A stretch of 27,744 bases of DNA from positions 2,060-29,803 of the forward strand of contig JAGRKR010000231.1 of NCBI GenBank assembly GCA_020442225.1, read 5' to 3'. This DNA comes from Hyphomicrobiaceae bacterium (GTDB lineage Bacteria > Pseudomonadota > Alphaproteobacteria > Rhizobiales > Hyphomicrobiaceae). Each line of letters starts with the position of its first letter. Within the stretch, counting starts at the first letter, position 1. The translations under genes were made by a program, and so were the position numbers. Below are positions 8,624 to 18,843 of this stretch, one piece after another. The notes under the pieces are model-generated. The model had not been told where the DNA came from. It saw only the letters and a list, made by a program, of their open reading frames with translations, and did no database searches.

Positions 8624-10054
8624 TCAGTTGAATGCGGTGCGGCTTCCGCGCGAGCGCTCGCTGCGAGCCTCGCCCGCAGACGGCTCCATGGTCCGCGACG
8701 GCCTGGCAATTCGCGACGCGATGTCCGCCAGCAGCCCGAGCTGGCCGAACGGCTTGCCATTTGCAGGGCCGAGCGCCAGCAGATTGGGAACGGCCGCACG
8801 GATGGCCTGCGACTGCGCCTCGAGCGCCGGCTTCCAACCCGGCAGCAGGATCGGCAGTGCGACCGGAAGCGTGGTCGTGCCGAGCAGGCTCACACGCGAG
8901 GCATCCTCGATGAGGCCCATGCGCGCCAGTTCGGCGGCGATCAGCCCGGCAAGCGGAGCCGTGTCCTCGCCGCGATCGCTCGCGACCTCGACGGTGATGC
9001 GGGGGCGTGCCGGATCGGCTGCCGCCACGTTGTCGTAGAGCGTGATGCGGAACGAGCGCATGCTCGGCTCGTAGACAGTGATCCAGTGCAGGTCGTTCAC
9101 GGCGAGCGGGCCGTCGGCGACGAAGTGCAGCAGCTCGAGATTGCGGGCCGCGAACGGGGCCGCCGGCACCTCGACCTCCAGGATGCGCGCAAGCGGGGCT
9201 GGCGCGAGCGCTGTCACGATGCGGTCGAACGCGATGACGCGCGGCCCATCGGCGGTTCCGAGCGTGGTCTTTGTGGGCTTTCCGTCCACCCACTCAAAGC
9301 CGAGCAGCTTGGCCGAGGTGACGATCTCGACGCCGGAAGCGCGAAGCGTCTGCACGAGCCCATCTATGAACAGGCCGACACCCAAGCCGCCGCGCGGATA
9401 GCCCTTGATGATGTTGCTCTTGCCCATACGACGATTGGCATAGGCCAGCCGGCGATCGACGGAGGGGCTGGCCTTGAGCGCGGCGGAAACCTGCCCATCG
9501 ACCAGCTTGAAGCGATGCGGCGCGAAAACGTCGAAAGCCTGCGCCGAGAGCTCGGCAGGGGCGCGCCCGGTCAGCTTGCGGCAGACGGCGGCGAGATGCT
9601 CGCGTTGCAGGCGGGCTCCGAAATCGAGGTTCCAGCGCTGCTCCAGCGTGGCGGCGTCCTGCCCTTCGCCGGGCGCCAGCAGGAAGTCGGCGACATAGTC
9701 GCGATAGTTCACCGTCTGTGTCAGGTCGAGGCAGCCCGTATCCCGGATCAAGCGATCGCCGTAGACGTGGCCCTCGTTGAGGCTCTTGTCGAACCACAGC
9801 CAATCGTCGCTGTTGACCACCGAGAGAAGATCGGCGCCGATCACTTCGTCGCCCGGTATCAGCAGGAAGTGCGTTCCCAGGTCGAACCAGAAGTTCCTGC
9901 CGGACGCGTCCTTGAGGCACTCCGAGCGCAGCAGGCCGCCGACCTCGGGGGCTTGATCGACGATGACGACGGACTGGCCGGACTGCACCAGCCGCAGCGC
10001 CGCATAGAGGCCGGCAAACCCGCCCCCGATCACGAGATTATCGAAAGTTTTCAT
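8624..10054 (-). CDS. FAD/NAD(P)-dependent amine-oxidase-like or UDP-galactopyranose-mutase-like flavoprotein
   Basis: The 476-residue protein opens with a Rossmann dinucleotide-binding motif, GGGFAG (10-15), with an acidic residue at the end of strand 2 (VIVDQ, D33) followed by APEVGGLL. This is the pattern of flavin amine oxidases, protoporphyrinogen-oxidase-like proteins and UDP-galactopyranose mutases. The C-terminus has LLALGPANGKPFGQLGLLAD (about 437-456), resembling the second FAD-contact segment. The reaction cannot be assigned. In a polysaccharide locus, sugar ring contraction or oxidation are the natural possibilities. ATG 10054 has GGGGAG seven bases upstream on the minus strand. 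It lies 44 bases before the KpsS-like gene and is probably co-transcribed with it. Confidence 0.78.
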   Translation of the reverse strand: MKTFDNLVIGGGFAGLYAALRLVQSGQSVVIVDQAPEVGGLLRSECLKDASGRNFWFDLGTHFLLIPGDEVIGADLLSVVNSDDWLWFDKSLNEGHVYGDRLIRDTGCLDLTQTVNYRDYVADFLLAPGEGQDAATLEQRWNLDFGARLQREHLAAVCRKLTGRAPAELSAQAFDVFAPHRFKLVDGQVSAALKASPSVDRRLAYANRRMGKSNIIKGYPRGGLGVGLFIDGLVQTLRASGVEIVTSAKLLGFEWVDGKPTKTTLGTADGPRVIAFDRIVTALAPAPLARILEVEVPAAPFAARNLELLHFVADGPLAVNDLHWITVYEPSMRSFRITLYDNVAAADPARPRITVEVASDRGEDTAPLAGLIAAELARMGLIEDASRVSLLGTTTLPVALPILLPGWKPALEAQSQAIRAAVPNLLALGPANGKPFGQLGLLADIASRIARPSRTMEPSAGEARSERSRGSRTAFN

Positions 10055-10362
10055 AGGCCAGCTCCCCGTGCACCGAAGCGCGTTGCAACAACGGCCGCGA
10101 ACACGCGCGACCGGGTACGCTGAGGCACATTTTCCTGGGAGACACGTCGGGCCCGCGCCGAGGGCAAGCGAGCACGCAAACACCCGTTGAATGCGAGCTA
10201 AGCGGGAAATCGTAAACGCGGTGTTAACTGTCGCGGCAATGCGGGGCACTCCGCCGAGATCCATCCGAAAACAAGACTGAATTCAGCCGGCAATTGCATG
10301 ATGGACACACCTTTGCGAGCGGCGCTTGCGGCGATCCGAGGGCGCGGGCGAATCAGCGGAAA
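10055..10362. other. 308-base gap between the beta-helix gene and the flavoprotein gene
   Basis: No credible gene is seen here; the plus-strand frame that opens at 10294 is an antisense shadow of the beta-helix gene. The stretch is richer in A and T than its flanks around 10195-10230. It holds a near-match to a CtrA box at 10212-10227. It could carry a separate promoter for the flavoprotein and the genes after it. No hairpin with a T-run was found downstream of the beta-helix gene. Confidence 0.6.
10212..10227 (-). promoter_or_regulatory. Near-match to CtrA-type box (TTAA-N7-TTTAC on minus strand)
   Basis: On the minus strand the sequence reads TTAA, seven bases, TTTAC, one mismatch from the alphaproteobacterial CtrA consensus TTAA-N7-TTAAC. 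It lies about 160 bases upstream of the flavoprotein start. One mismatch in so short a motif can arise by chance, so this is a candidate only. Confidence 0.3.
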
Positions 10363-12090
10363 TCAGACCGTCAGCTTAAGGAGGAGATCCGCGCGCGCGC
10401 CCGGCGGAAATACGAGCGGCGCCGCGGCGCGCAGCTCGATGCCCAGCACCTCGCCGGCATTGGCGAGAATACGGTCGCCGAGCCTCACGCGCCGAGGCGC
10501 AGCCGCCAGCGATCCCAGGTCGTGCGTGACAGTTCGGCGCGCGAGCCTCAGGACCAACTCGACGGGCTGCGCACCGCCGGGCGAGGCGACGACCGCGGCG
10601 AGATCGATCTCACACCAACCCGACGCCGGCAGGCGGACGTCGCGAGCTACGGCCCACAGGCCGGGCTGCAGGCGCGCACAGTCCGCATCAACCTGCCAGG
10701 GTCCCAGGCCGAGCGCGCGCGCCGGCGACGGGGTCGGCGACGCCGCCGCGGTGCGCGCTTTCAGGAACGGCGCCGGCCGCCCCGCCGATACCAGGGAGAC
10801 GCCGTCGTGAATCCGGTAGTTCGCCGCGGTATTGGCGCCATTCCTGTCATGGCCGGCGTAGCGGGTGATCGCCGCCTTGCCTCGCGTCTCGTCGGACCAG
10901 AGCACGCCGTCGATGACGATGTCGCGAACGTTCGCCGTGCCCGACCAGCGAAACCCGGTCATGGTGCCGGGCGTGTCGATGCGAAAGAGGATCTGCCGGA
11001 AAAGCGCGTGTTGCACGCTGGAGGCCGCCCCCTTGCGCGCGATATCGACGCCGACTGCCGGCGTCAGCGCGCCTTGTCCGTATCGATCGTTGTGAATGAA
11101 CCGCGTCTGCTCGACGGTCGTCGCGTGCGCGTAGTCGAGGGCGAGTTGCGCATCCTTCGACGTATCGAACTCGCAGCCGACGAACCGCGTGCGATTGAGG
11201 GACCAGCCGCGGGCGCCATCCAGATACACGCCGATGCCGGCGCCGGCGGACGGTGTCGTTTCGCTGACCCAACCGGACGCAGAGAAACTCGATGCGCGGA
11301 ACTCGTGCCCGCTGGATCGCACGCGGGCACCCCCGCGCCCGCACAACGTCATCACGCAGCGGTCCCACGACCAGCCCGGCGCGCCGATCGGGTTCTCGTC
11401 GTTGTACCCCCAGCCGGCGAGCCGTTCGAGCCTGACGCCGGCCAGATCCAGGCGACTGGCCGTGAAATCGGGATTGCTGTTGACGCCAGTGTCGCCGACC
11501 ACGCGGATACCATCGCCCGTCAATCGGCTGATTCTGACGTTGGCGATCCGGCCGGTCCACCAGCCAAGCGTCGCCAGGCCATGCTGCACTGGCGTGCCGG
11601 GCGGTCCATTGACGTAACGCTGAAGCCCCCTGAGCTCGAGGTTTTCCAGTCCGCCGCCATGCAGGAAATGGGCGCGCCGCAGCGGCCCTTGTCCGACGCC
11701 GCGAATATCCAGGATGGCGCCGGCAAAGCCTGTCGCCTCGATCACCGTCATGCCGATGCCGCGCCCGGATATCCTGGGCATGGCCCGGTCGAGCCCGGAT
11801 GTGTTCCACACCCTGAGCGACCGGTCGGTGACGAACCCGCCTTTGGGCATGACGAGCGGCACGCCGGCATCGCTCGCCGCGTCGATGGCGGCCTGCATCG
11901 CCTCGCCCTGCGGCTTGTCGGCGTTCGGCTTGGCGAAGTCGGCGAGATCCACCACCGTCGCGTAACGTTGCTCCGGGCTGCGCCGGACGGCCGGCGCCGG
12001 TTGGCTCGCATGCGCCTGGCCGGCAAGTGCGGCGCCGGCCGCGGCCGCAGCCGGCAGCCCGAGCAGAACCTGACGTCGCGACTGGACCAT
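10363..12090 (-). CDS. Tat-exported right-handed beta-helix protein, possible polysaccharide lyase or epimerase
   Basis: The 575-residue product begins with a twin-arginine signal, SRRQVLLG with R5 and R6, an Ala-rich hydrophobic stretch and a likely cleavage after AHA (26-28). It should therefore be exported folded. The mature part starts like pectate-lyase/glycosyl-hydrolase-28 type helices (VVDLADFAKPNADKPQGEAM, then VPLVMPKGGF). It continues with irregular repeats rich in G, N, V and short aliphatic strands, such as ISRLTGDGIRVVGDTGVNSN and VYLDGARGWSLNRTRFVGC. A C-terminal beta-rich domain follows from about 470. Such proteins in exopolysaccharide loci act as lyases, epimerases or hydrolases on the polymer. 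I cannot pick catalytic residues. ATG 12090 is supported by GGAGG seven bases upstream on the minus strand. Confidence 0.8.
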   Translation of the reverse strand: MVQSRRQVLLGLPAAAAAGAALAGQAHASQPAPAVRRSPEQRYATVVDLADFAKPNADKPQGEAMQAAIDAASDAGVPLVMPKGGFVTDRSLRVWNTSGLDRAMPRISGRGIGMTVIEATGFAGAILDIRGVGQGPLRRAHFLHGGGLENLELRGLQRYVNGPPGTPVQHGLATLGWWTGRIANVRISRLTGDGIRVVGDTGVNSNPDFTASRLDLAGVRLERLAGWGYNDENPIGAPGWSWDRCVMTLCGRGGARVRSSGHEFRASSFSASGWVSETTPSAGAGIGVYLDGARGWSLNRTRFVGCEFDTSKDAQLALDYAHATTVEQTRFIHNDRYGQGALTPAVGVDIARKGAASSVQHALFRQILFRIDTPGTMTGFRWSGTANVRDIVIDGVLWSDETRGKAAITRYAGHDRNGANTAANYRIHDGVSLVSAGRPAPFLKARTAAASPTPSPARALGLGPWQVDADCARLQPGLWAVARDVRLPASGWCEIDLAAVVASPGGAQPVELVLRLARRTVTHDLGSLAAAPRRVRLGDRILANAGEVLGIELRAAAPLVFPPGARADLLLKLTV

Positions 12091-12144
12091 GATCGAGCCT
12101 CCGCCGCGCGAACCTGCAATACCCTGCGCCCCGCCCGCCGCCCT

Positions 12145-12161
12145 CGTCAGGACGCCTGACG
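12145..12161. other. 7-bp perfect inverted repeat across the stop codon of the sugar transferase gene
   Basis: CGTCAGG at 12145-12151 and CCTGACG at 12155-12161 form a 7-bp stem with a 3-base loop. The stop codon of the upstream sugar transferase gene (12147-12149) lies in the stem. There is no T-run after it on the minus strand, so it is not a typical terminator. It may weakly stabilise the mRNA end or be chance. Confidence 0.3.
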
Positions 12162-13661
12162 GAGCGGTGCCTCGGTCAACTCGCTCACGAGATCGTCGAT
12201 CCTGGAGTTGCGCTCTGTCCGCTCCGCCAGGGCGACCTCGATGGCCTTCTCGCCACGGCGGTCGCCACGCACCATCATCCACGCCGTTCGGAACATGATC
12301 TGGAACTCGAGAGCAAGACTCGCATGGCGGATGTACCATTCGTCGAGCGCGTTCTTCTCGTCCGGCGTCAGCAGCTTGCCGCCGTTGACCTGCGCCCAGC
12401 CCGTCAGCCCCGGCGCGACCGCGAGGCGCAAGCCCACCTGATCCGGCTGGTCGATCGGCAGCAACGGCCGCGGCCCGATCAGGGACATGTCGCCGGAAAG
12501 GATGCTGAAGAGCTGCGGAATCTCGTCGAGGCGCGAGCCTCTGAGCGCGCGACCGATCGACGACAGGCGCTCATCGGCGGACAAGGCGCGCCCGTTCCGG
12601 TCGAATGGCGCCCGCAGCGTGCGGAACTTGTAGACGAGCACGCGGCGGCCATTGCGGCCAAGGCGCTGCTGCCAGAACAGAACGGGCATGCCCACATCGA
12701 TGGCGGCCAGGACCGCGGCAACCGCCGCGAACGGCGCAAGGACCATCAGCAGGACGATGGCCAGCACGATGTCCATTGCCCGCTTCACGAGCCAGAAGGG
12801 GCGGCGCAGGAACGATTCGGGCAGGGCCGGCGGCTCGTCCAAGCCCACGTGATTGATTCCTGTCGGATCATCCCCGCCCGTCAGCGCAAGAGATTCGGGC
12901 AGGAACTCGAGCTGGACGCCGTAGCGCGCCGCAGCCCGGTTGATCTCCGCCCAGGCCTCCGGCGCCAGAGAATCGCGACTGCTGGCAATGACGAGCCGGT
13001 GCACGTCGACGCCATGCACTTTATACTCTTCGAGCAGTTCGCCGAGCTTGCGCGGAGAGCCGGCGATACGATGGCCGGCCATGGAGCGGCCATTGAGACC
13101 GGGGCGGTCGTCGACCAGCGCCACGATCCGCTTCTGCCCGCGCGACAGTTCGTCGACCATCTTCGTGTAGAACCAGGTCAGTCGCGACACGCCGACGACC
13201 ATGATGTTCTCGCTCGTCGGATAGCGCTGGCGCACGCTCAAACGTCGCCATTCGCGGATGCGGGCCAGTCCGCGTCCGCCGACCAGCCCCGCGGACAGAA
13301 CCAGGAAGTGGATCGCCGGTATCGAACGCGGCGCCGATTCGAGGCGGGTCAGCATGAAGCAGATGAGCGCTGTCAGCGCCACGGCGACGATGCAGGCCTT
13401 GGCCACGTCGAGTGCGTCGCCGACGGAGAAGTAGCGCGACAGCCCGTCGCTCAGGCTGAACCACTGGAAGGCCAGGAGCGAGAGCACGGCCCCGACCAGC
13501 GTATAGACGAGCGTATCGTTCAGGTGTTGCGGCAAGAACGAGCCGGGATCGCGCAGCCAGAAGGCGAGCAGCGGAGCGGCGATGGCCCAGGCGAGATCGA
13601 AGAACGAAATCCGCGCGACGGATCGGGCATGAGAGGTCGGCGAATGATATCGGCTCTGCAT
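12147..13661 (-). CDS. Polyprenyl-phosphate sugar-1-phosphate transferase (exopolysaccharide initiating enzyme)
   Basis: This 504-residue protein starts the repeat unit by moving a sugar-1-phosphate from a UDP-sugar onto undecaprenyl phosphate. The N-terminal half has four hydrophobic segments (near 18-36, 50-70, 88-106 and 115-131) and a Rossmann-like CoA_binding_3-type domain (ENIMVVGVSRL, about 151-161). A fifth hydrophobic segment at 295-320 precedes the bacterial sugar transferase domain. That domain shows KFRTLRAP (345-352), RGSRLDEIPQLFSILSGDMS (374-393) with the acidic D379-E380 pair, IGPRPL (395-400) and PGLTGWAQVNG (417-427). ATG 13661 is preferred over TTG 13664; GAGAG lies seven bases upstream. 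It is the first gene of the minus-strand group, fitting its role as first enzyme. Confidence 0.93.
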   Translation of the reverse strand: MQSRYHSPTSHARSVARISFFDLAWAIAAPLLAFWLRDPGSFLPQHLNDTLVYTLVGAVLSLLAFQWFSLSDGLSRYFSVGDALDVAKACIVAVALTALICFMLTRLESAPRSIPAIHFLVLSAGLVGGRGLARIREWRRLSVRQRYPTSENIMVVGVSRLTWFYTKMVDELSRGQKRIVALVDDRPGLNGRSMAGHRIAGSPRKLGELLEEYKVHGVDVHRLVIASSRDSLAPEAWAEINRAAARYGVQLEFLPESLALTGGDDPTGINHVGLDEPPALPESFLRRPFWLVKRAMDIVLAIVLLMVLAPFAAVAAVLAAIDVGMPVLFWQQRLGRNGRRVLVYKFRTLRAPFDRNGRALSADERLSSIGRALRGSRLDEIPQLFSILSGDMSLIGPRPLLPIDQPDQVGLRLAVAPGLTGWAQVNGGKLLTPDEKNALDEWYIRHASLALEFQIMFRTAWMMVRGDRRGEKAIEVALAERTERNSRIDDLVSELTEAPLRQAS

Positions 13662-13933
13662 CAAGATGCTCTCACGCGCTCGAATATTGTTCCGTGCCGT
13701 CCGATCTCGCGACCGCGGGCGATGCCGCGGGCGCGCTCCGGCTGCCTGAAATTCCTGGGGATGACTCGATTGCGGAAACGCTACGCGCGCTGAACGCGAC
13801 TAGACTGCGCCGGGATATTGTCCGACGTCTGCTCGAGTGCCGGGCGTGCCGATGACTTCGGTTCCGACCAACTCACCTGCGGCTTTCGCCCTGCTGTCGG
13901 CGTAGTTTGTAGGAGAAAACTCTCAATTTCCGG

Positions 13934-13949
13934 TTAACTGCTCGCTAAG
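13934..13949 (+). promoter_or_regulatory. Weak CtrA-like element in the divergent intergenic region
   Basis: TTAA at 13934-13937 is followed after seven bases by CTAAG, against a TTAAC consensus. It lies about 10 bases before the GTG start of the next plus-strand gene and about 275 bases upstream of the initiating transferase. The 297-base divergent gap (13662-13958) must hold promoters for both directions, but no clear -35/-10 pair stands out. Confidence 0.2.
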
Positions 13950-13958
13950 ATTGAAACA

Positions 13959-15843
<1,885 letters not shown>

Positions 15844-15851
15844 CTCCAGAC

Positions 15852-17033
15852 ATGTCAGCACCGGCGGAGAAGAAGGCAGCACGCGAGCAGGCTTTCCTGC
15901 CCTATGGACGGCAGGAGATCAGCGAGGCCGACATCGCGGCCGTGGTCGAGGCTCTGCGCTCGCCCTGGCTCACCACCGGGCCACTGGTCGGCAAGTTCGA
16001 ACAGGCCTTTGCCGCTCACTGCGGCGCCAAAGAGGCCGTTGCAGTCAACAGTGGCACCTCCGCGCTGCACGCCGCGATGCGGGCGCTGAAGATCGGCCCG
16101 GGTGACGAAGTCATCGTTCCTGCCATCACCTTCGTCGCCAGCGCCAACTGCGTCGTCTACGAAGGCGGCACGCCGGTTTTCGCAGACGTCGAGCCAGACA
16201 CCGTGCTGATCGATCCCGCCTCGGTCGAGCGCCTGATCACGCCGGCGACGCGCGCCATCGTCGCTGTCGACTACGCCGGGCAGCCGTGCGACTACGATGC
16301 CCTGAGCGAGCTGGCGCGCCGCCATGGGCTCAAGCTCGTGGCGGACGCCTGCCATGCCCCGGACGCCACCTACAAGGGCCGCAGGGTCGGGACGCTCGCT
16401 GACCTTTCGACCTTCTCGTTTCATCCGGTCAAGCACATGACCACGTGCGAAGGCGGCATGATCGTCACCGACGACGACGCCATGGCCGCCGCCATGCGTC
16501 GCTTCCGCAACCACGGCATCGACACCGATCACCGCAGCCGCGAGAAGAGCGGCACGTTCGCCTATGACATGGTCGAGCTCGGCTACAATTACCGGCTGCC
16601 CGACGTGCAATGCGCCCTCGGCCTGTCGCAGCTCGGCCGGCTCGCAGAGTGGGTCGAGCGCCGTCAAGCCATCGCCGCCCGCTACGACGCACTGTTCGCC
16701 AGCGTGCCGCACGCCACGCCGCTCGTCACGCGCGCGCACCGGCGGCCCGCCTACCACCTCTATGTCATCCGCCTGGATCTGGACCGCCTCGCGATCGATC
16801 GCGCCCGCGCTTTCGCTCACCTGCGAGCCCACGGCATCGGTGCCAACGTGCACTACGCTCCCGTCTACCTCATGACCTACTACCGGGAGCGCTTCGGTCA
16901 CGCCGAGGGACTTTGTCCGAATGCCGAGGCGGTCTTTCCGCAACTTCTGACGCTGCCCATCTTCCCGTCGATGACGGACGAGGATGTCGAGCGCGTCGTC
17001 GCTGCGGTGAGCGAGCTCGCCGCGCTCGGCTGA
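15852..17033 (+). CDS. pseC: UDP-4-amino-4,6-dideoxy-N-acetyl-beta-L-altrosamine transaminase
   Basis: PseC aminates C-4 of the PseB product. The 393-residue DegT/DnrJ-family protein shows YGRQEISEADIAAVVEALRS at the N-terminus, WLTTGP, NSGTSALHAAMRAL, VADACHAPDATYKG (D that binds the PLP nitrogen) and FSFHPVKHMTTCEGG. The Schiff-base lysine is K194, close to K183 of Helicobacter PseC. YNYRLPDVQCALGLSQL and GIGANVHYAPVYL complete the family pattern. ATG 15852 follows the pseB stop by 8 bases, so the two are almost certainly one operon and co-translated. Confidence 0.95.
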   Translation: MSAPAEKKAAREQAFLPYGRQEISEADIAAVVEALRSPWLTTGPLVGKFEQAFAAHCGAKEAVAVNSGTSALHAAMRALKIGPGDEVIVPAITFVASANCVVYEGGTPVFADVEPDTVLIDPASVERLITPATRAIVAVDYAGQPCDYDALSELARRHGLKLVADACHAPDATYKGRRVGTLADLSTFSFHPVKHMTTCEGGMIVTDDDAMAAAMRRFRNHGIDTDHRSREKSGTFAYDMVELGYNYRLPDVQCALGLSQLGRLAEWVERRQAIAARYDALFASVPHATPLVTRAHRRPAYHLYVIRLDLDRLAIDRARAFAHLRAHGIGANVHYAPVYLMTYYRERFGHAEGLCPNAEAVFPQLLTLPIFPSMTDEDVERVVAAVSELAALG

Positions 17034-17087
17034 GGCCGTTGATGCGGCTCGGCAGGTAAACTGGTCACAGCGAGGGGGGATCGCTCC

Positions 17088-17819
17088 ATGGGAGCATCGA
17101 TGTTCGACGCCTACGGCAAGCTCTCGAGCGCCGAGGTCTCCGCCACCGAGCAATCCGGCCGTTATTCCTTCCAGGCCGCTGCCGAGCGACGCATCCTCGC
17201 CGACATCGTCTCGAAGCTTTCGCCCACGCCTGACGACCGGCTGCTCGAGATCGGCTGCGGTCCCGGCAACCTGCTCATCCCGCTGTCATTCCTGGTCAAG
17301 GAGGCGATCGGCATCGATCACCCCTCCGTTGTCGCACGCGGCAAGGCGCGATTTCGTGACGCGCAGGTCACGTGGCTCGAGGGACAGTTCCCGGATGTGG
17401 CTGCCGCTGGCGCCTTCGACTGCGTGCTCATCTATTCCGTCATCCAGAACCTGCAGTCCATGGCCGCCGTCGAGGCCTTCCTCGACGCCGCCGTGGCGGT
17501 TCTGCCGCCGGGCGGGCGTCTTCTCGTCGGCGATATCCCGAGCACCGACCGCAAGGCGCGCTTCCGCTCCAGCGACAAGGGCCGCGCCTTCGAGATCGAA
17601 TGGCGCAAGGTCTCCGCGGAGCTGGCCAAGACCGCGCCAGGCGCCGATCCCTTCCGCGTCTTCGAGGGCGTGAGCTCGCTCGGCAGCTTCACGGATGGCG
17701 AGCTTCTGGCGCTGCTACAGCGCTACCGCGCGCAGGGGTTCAACGCCTACCTCCTGCCGCAGCCGGCGGACCTGCCCTTTGGTCATACGCGCGAGGATAT
17801 CCTCGTCGAGAGGCCCTGA
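17088..17819 (+). CDS. Class I SAM-dependent methyltransferase
   Basis: The 243-residue protein has the class I methyltransferase motif I LLEIGCGPGNL (52-62), an acidic residue at the next strand (IGIDHPS) and a motif at VLPPGGRLLVGDIPS. It would place a methyl group on an oxygen, nitrogen or carbon of a small molecule or sugar. ATG 17088 is backed by GAGGGGGG seven bases upstream. It follows pseC by 54 bases and precedes a PLP enzyme by 8 bases, so it probably belongs to the same operon and may modify the nonulosonic acid or its precursor. The acceptor cannot be told from sequence. Confidence 0.85.
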   Translation: MGASMFDAYGKLSSAEVSATEQSGRYSFQAAAERRILADIVSKLSPTPDDRLLEIGCGPGNLLIPLSFLVKEAIGIDHPSVVARGKARFRDAQVTWLEGQFPDVAAAGAFDCVLIYSVIQNLQSMAAVEAFLDAAVAVLPPGGRLLVGDIPSTDRKARFRSSDKGRAFEIEWRKVSAELAKTAPGADPFRVFEGVSSLGSFTDGELLALLQRYRAQGFNAYLLPQPADLPFGHTREDILVERP

Positions 17820-17827
17820 GCCTCGGC

Positions 17828-18826
17828 ATGGGACCTGTCGAGATCCATCATGCCCCCGGTCCGCAAGAGATCGCTGCAACGCTGAGCGTCGCCGAGAGTG
17901 AGCGCCTGCTGTCCGACTGGTTCGAGGCGGATGTCGTGCTGACCAGCTCCGGTCGCGCCGCCACGCTGCTCTACCTCACGGCCGTCGGCCTCAATCGCTA
18001 CCGGGACACCATCGCCGTGCCGCGCATGATCTCGGCATGCGTGCTCGACGCGGTCATTCGCCGGGGCTTCCCGGTCGATGCCGGGACGGGCGCGCAGGCC
18101 AACCTCACGATCCTCTATCATCAGTACGGCATTCCTCAGGCCTGGCGGCCCACAGGCGCCGTGCTGGAGGACATCGCCCACGCCTTCTTCGCCGGCCCCG
18201 AGACGGGCGCCCGCGCCTGGAGCGGGCAAGCGGCCGTATTCAGCCTGCCCAAGTTCTTTGCGACATCCACCATGTCGGGCGGTCTCGTCGTGCATGACCC
18301 GGCCATGGCCTCGCGGCTGCGGGACATGCGGGACATGACCCCGGCATCCGCGAACCGGGATCTCGCACGTGAAGGAGAGATCTTCCGCCAGACGTATCTG
18401 AGTGGCGGCCTTGCGCTGGAAACGGTGTACCTGGCGCGGCTGATCGATCCCAGGCTGAGGGACGACGAGACGGGTGGCCTGCCGCGCGCGCTCACCGGCA
18501 TCCGTGACGTCGGTGGGCAGCGTCGCGCGACACTCGACCGGCTACTGGCCGCCCTTCCTCCCGGCGCCTTGCCGCCGGGCTGGCGTGAGCTCGTCTCGAC
18601 GGGATTGCCGTTCGTCCTGCCGGTATTCGGTCCCGAGGGGGTGCTCACGGCCGCTGACCGGGACCTTGCCGCGCTCGGGGTCGGCGCCGGCGTCTACCGC
18701 ATCGACATCGCACGGCGCATGGACCGACCGGATTTGCGGCCAGCCCTGCTCGTTCCGTGCCATCAGGGCATGCCGCCGGCGCTGGTCGAGGCCGTGGCGC
18801 ACAGCCTCGCCAGCCATCTCGGCTGA
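17828..18826 (+). CDS. Divergent DegT/DnrJ-like PLP enzyme
   Basis: The 332-residue product is shorter than PseC and distant from it but retains fold type I landmarks: TSSGRAATLLYLTAVGL (39-55, PLP phosphate site), VLEDIAHAF (112-120, with D115 expected to bind the pyridine nitrogen) and FSLPKFFATSTMSGG (138-152) with a candidate Schiff-base lysine K142. In usual DegT proteins the last motif has G or GEGG after the lysine; here it is SGG. It could be an aminotransferase for another sugar or a non-transaminating relative. ATG 17828 starts only 8 bases after the methyltransferase stop and has no strong ribosome site, suggesting translational coupling. Confidence 0.75.
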   Translation: MGPVEIHHAPGPQEIAATLSVAESERLLSDWFEADVVLTSSGRAATLLYLTAVGLNRYRDTIAVPRMISACVLDAVIRRGFPVDAGTGAQANLTILYHQYGIPQAWRPTGAVLEDIAHAFFAGPETGARAWSGQAAVFSLPKFFATSTMSGGLVVHDPAMASRLRDMRDMTPASANRDLAREGEIFRQTYLSGGLALETVYLARLIDPRLRDDETGGLPRALTGIRDVGGQRRATLDRLLAALPPGALPPGWRELVSTGLPFVLPVFGPEGVLTAADRDLAALGVGAGVYRIDIARRMDRPDLRPALLVPCHQGMPPALVEAVAHSLASHLG

Positions 18827-18843
18827 AGAGAAAGGAGCAGCCG

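Noticed and set aside
7167..9038. 623-codon plus-strand open frame
   Set aside because: Antisense shadow over the KpsS-like and flavoprotein genes, which both have clear motifs and ribosome sites.
10294..12159. 621-codon plus-strand open frame
   Set aside because: Antisense shadow of the Tat-exported beta-helix gene.
12324..13793. 489-codon plus-strand open frame
   Set aside because: Antisense shadow of the sugar transferase, whose catalytic motifs lie on the minus strand.
13914..13927. GGAGAAAACTCTC small inverted repeat
   Set aside because: The stem is only three to four base pairs, too short to support a claim.
15855..17153. 432-codon minus-strand open frame
   Set aside because: Antisense shadow of pseC.
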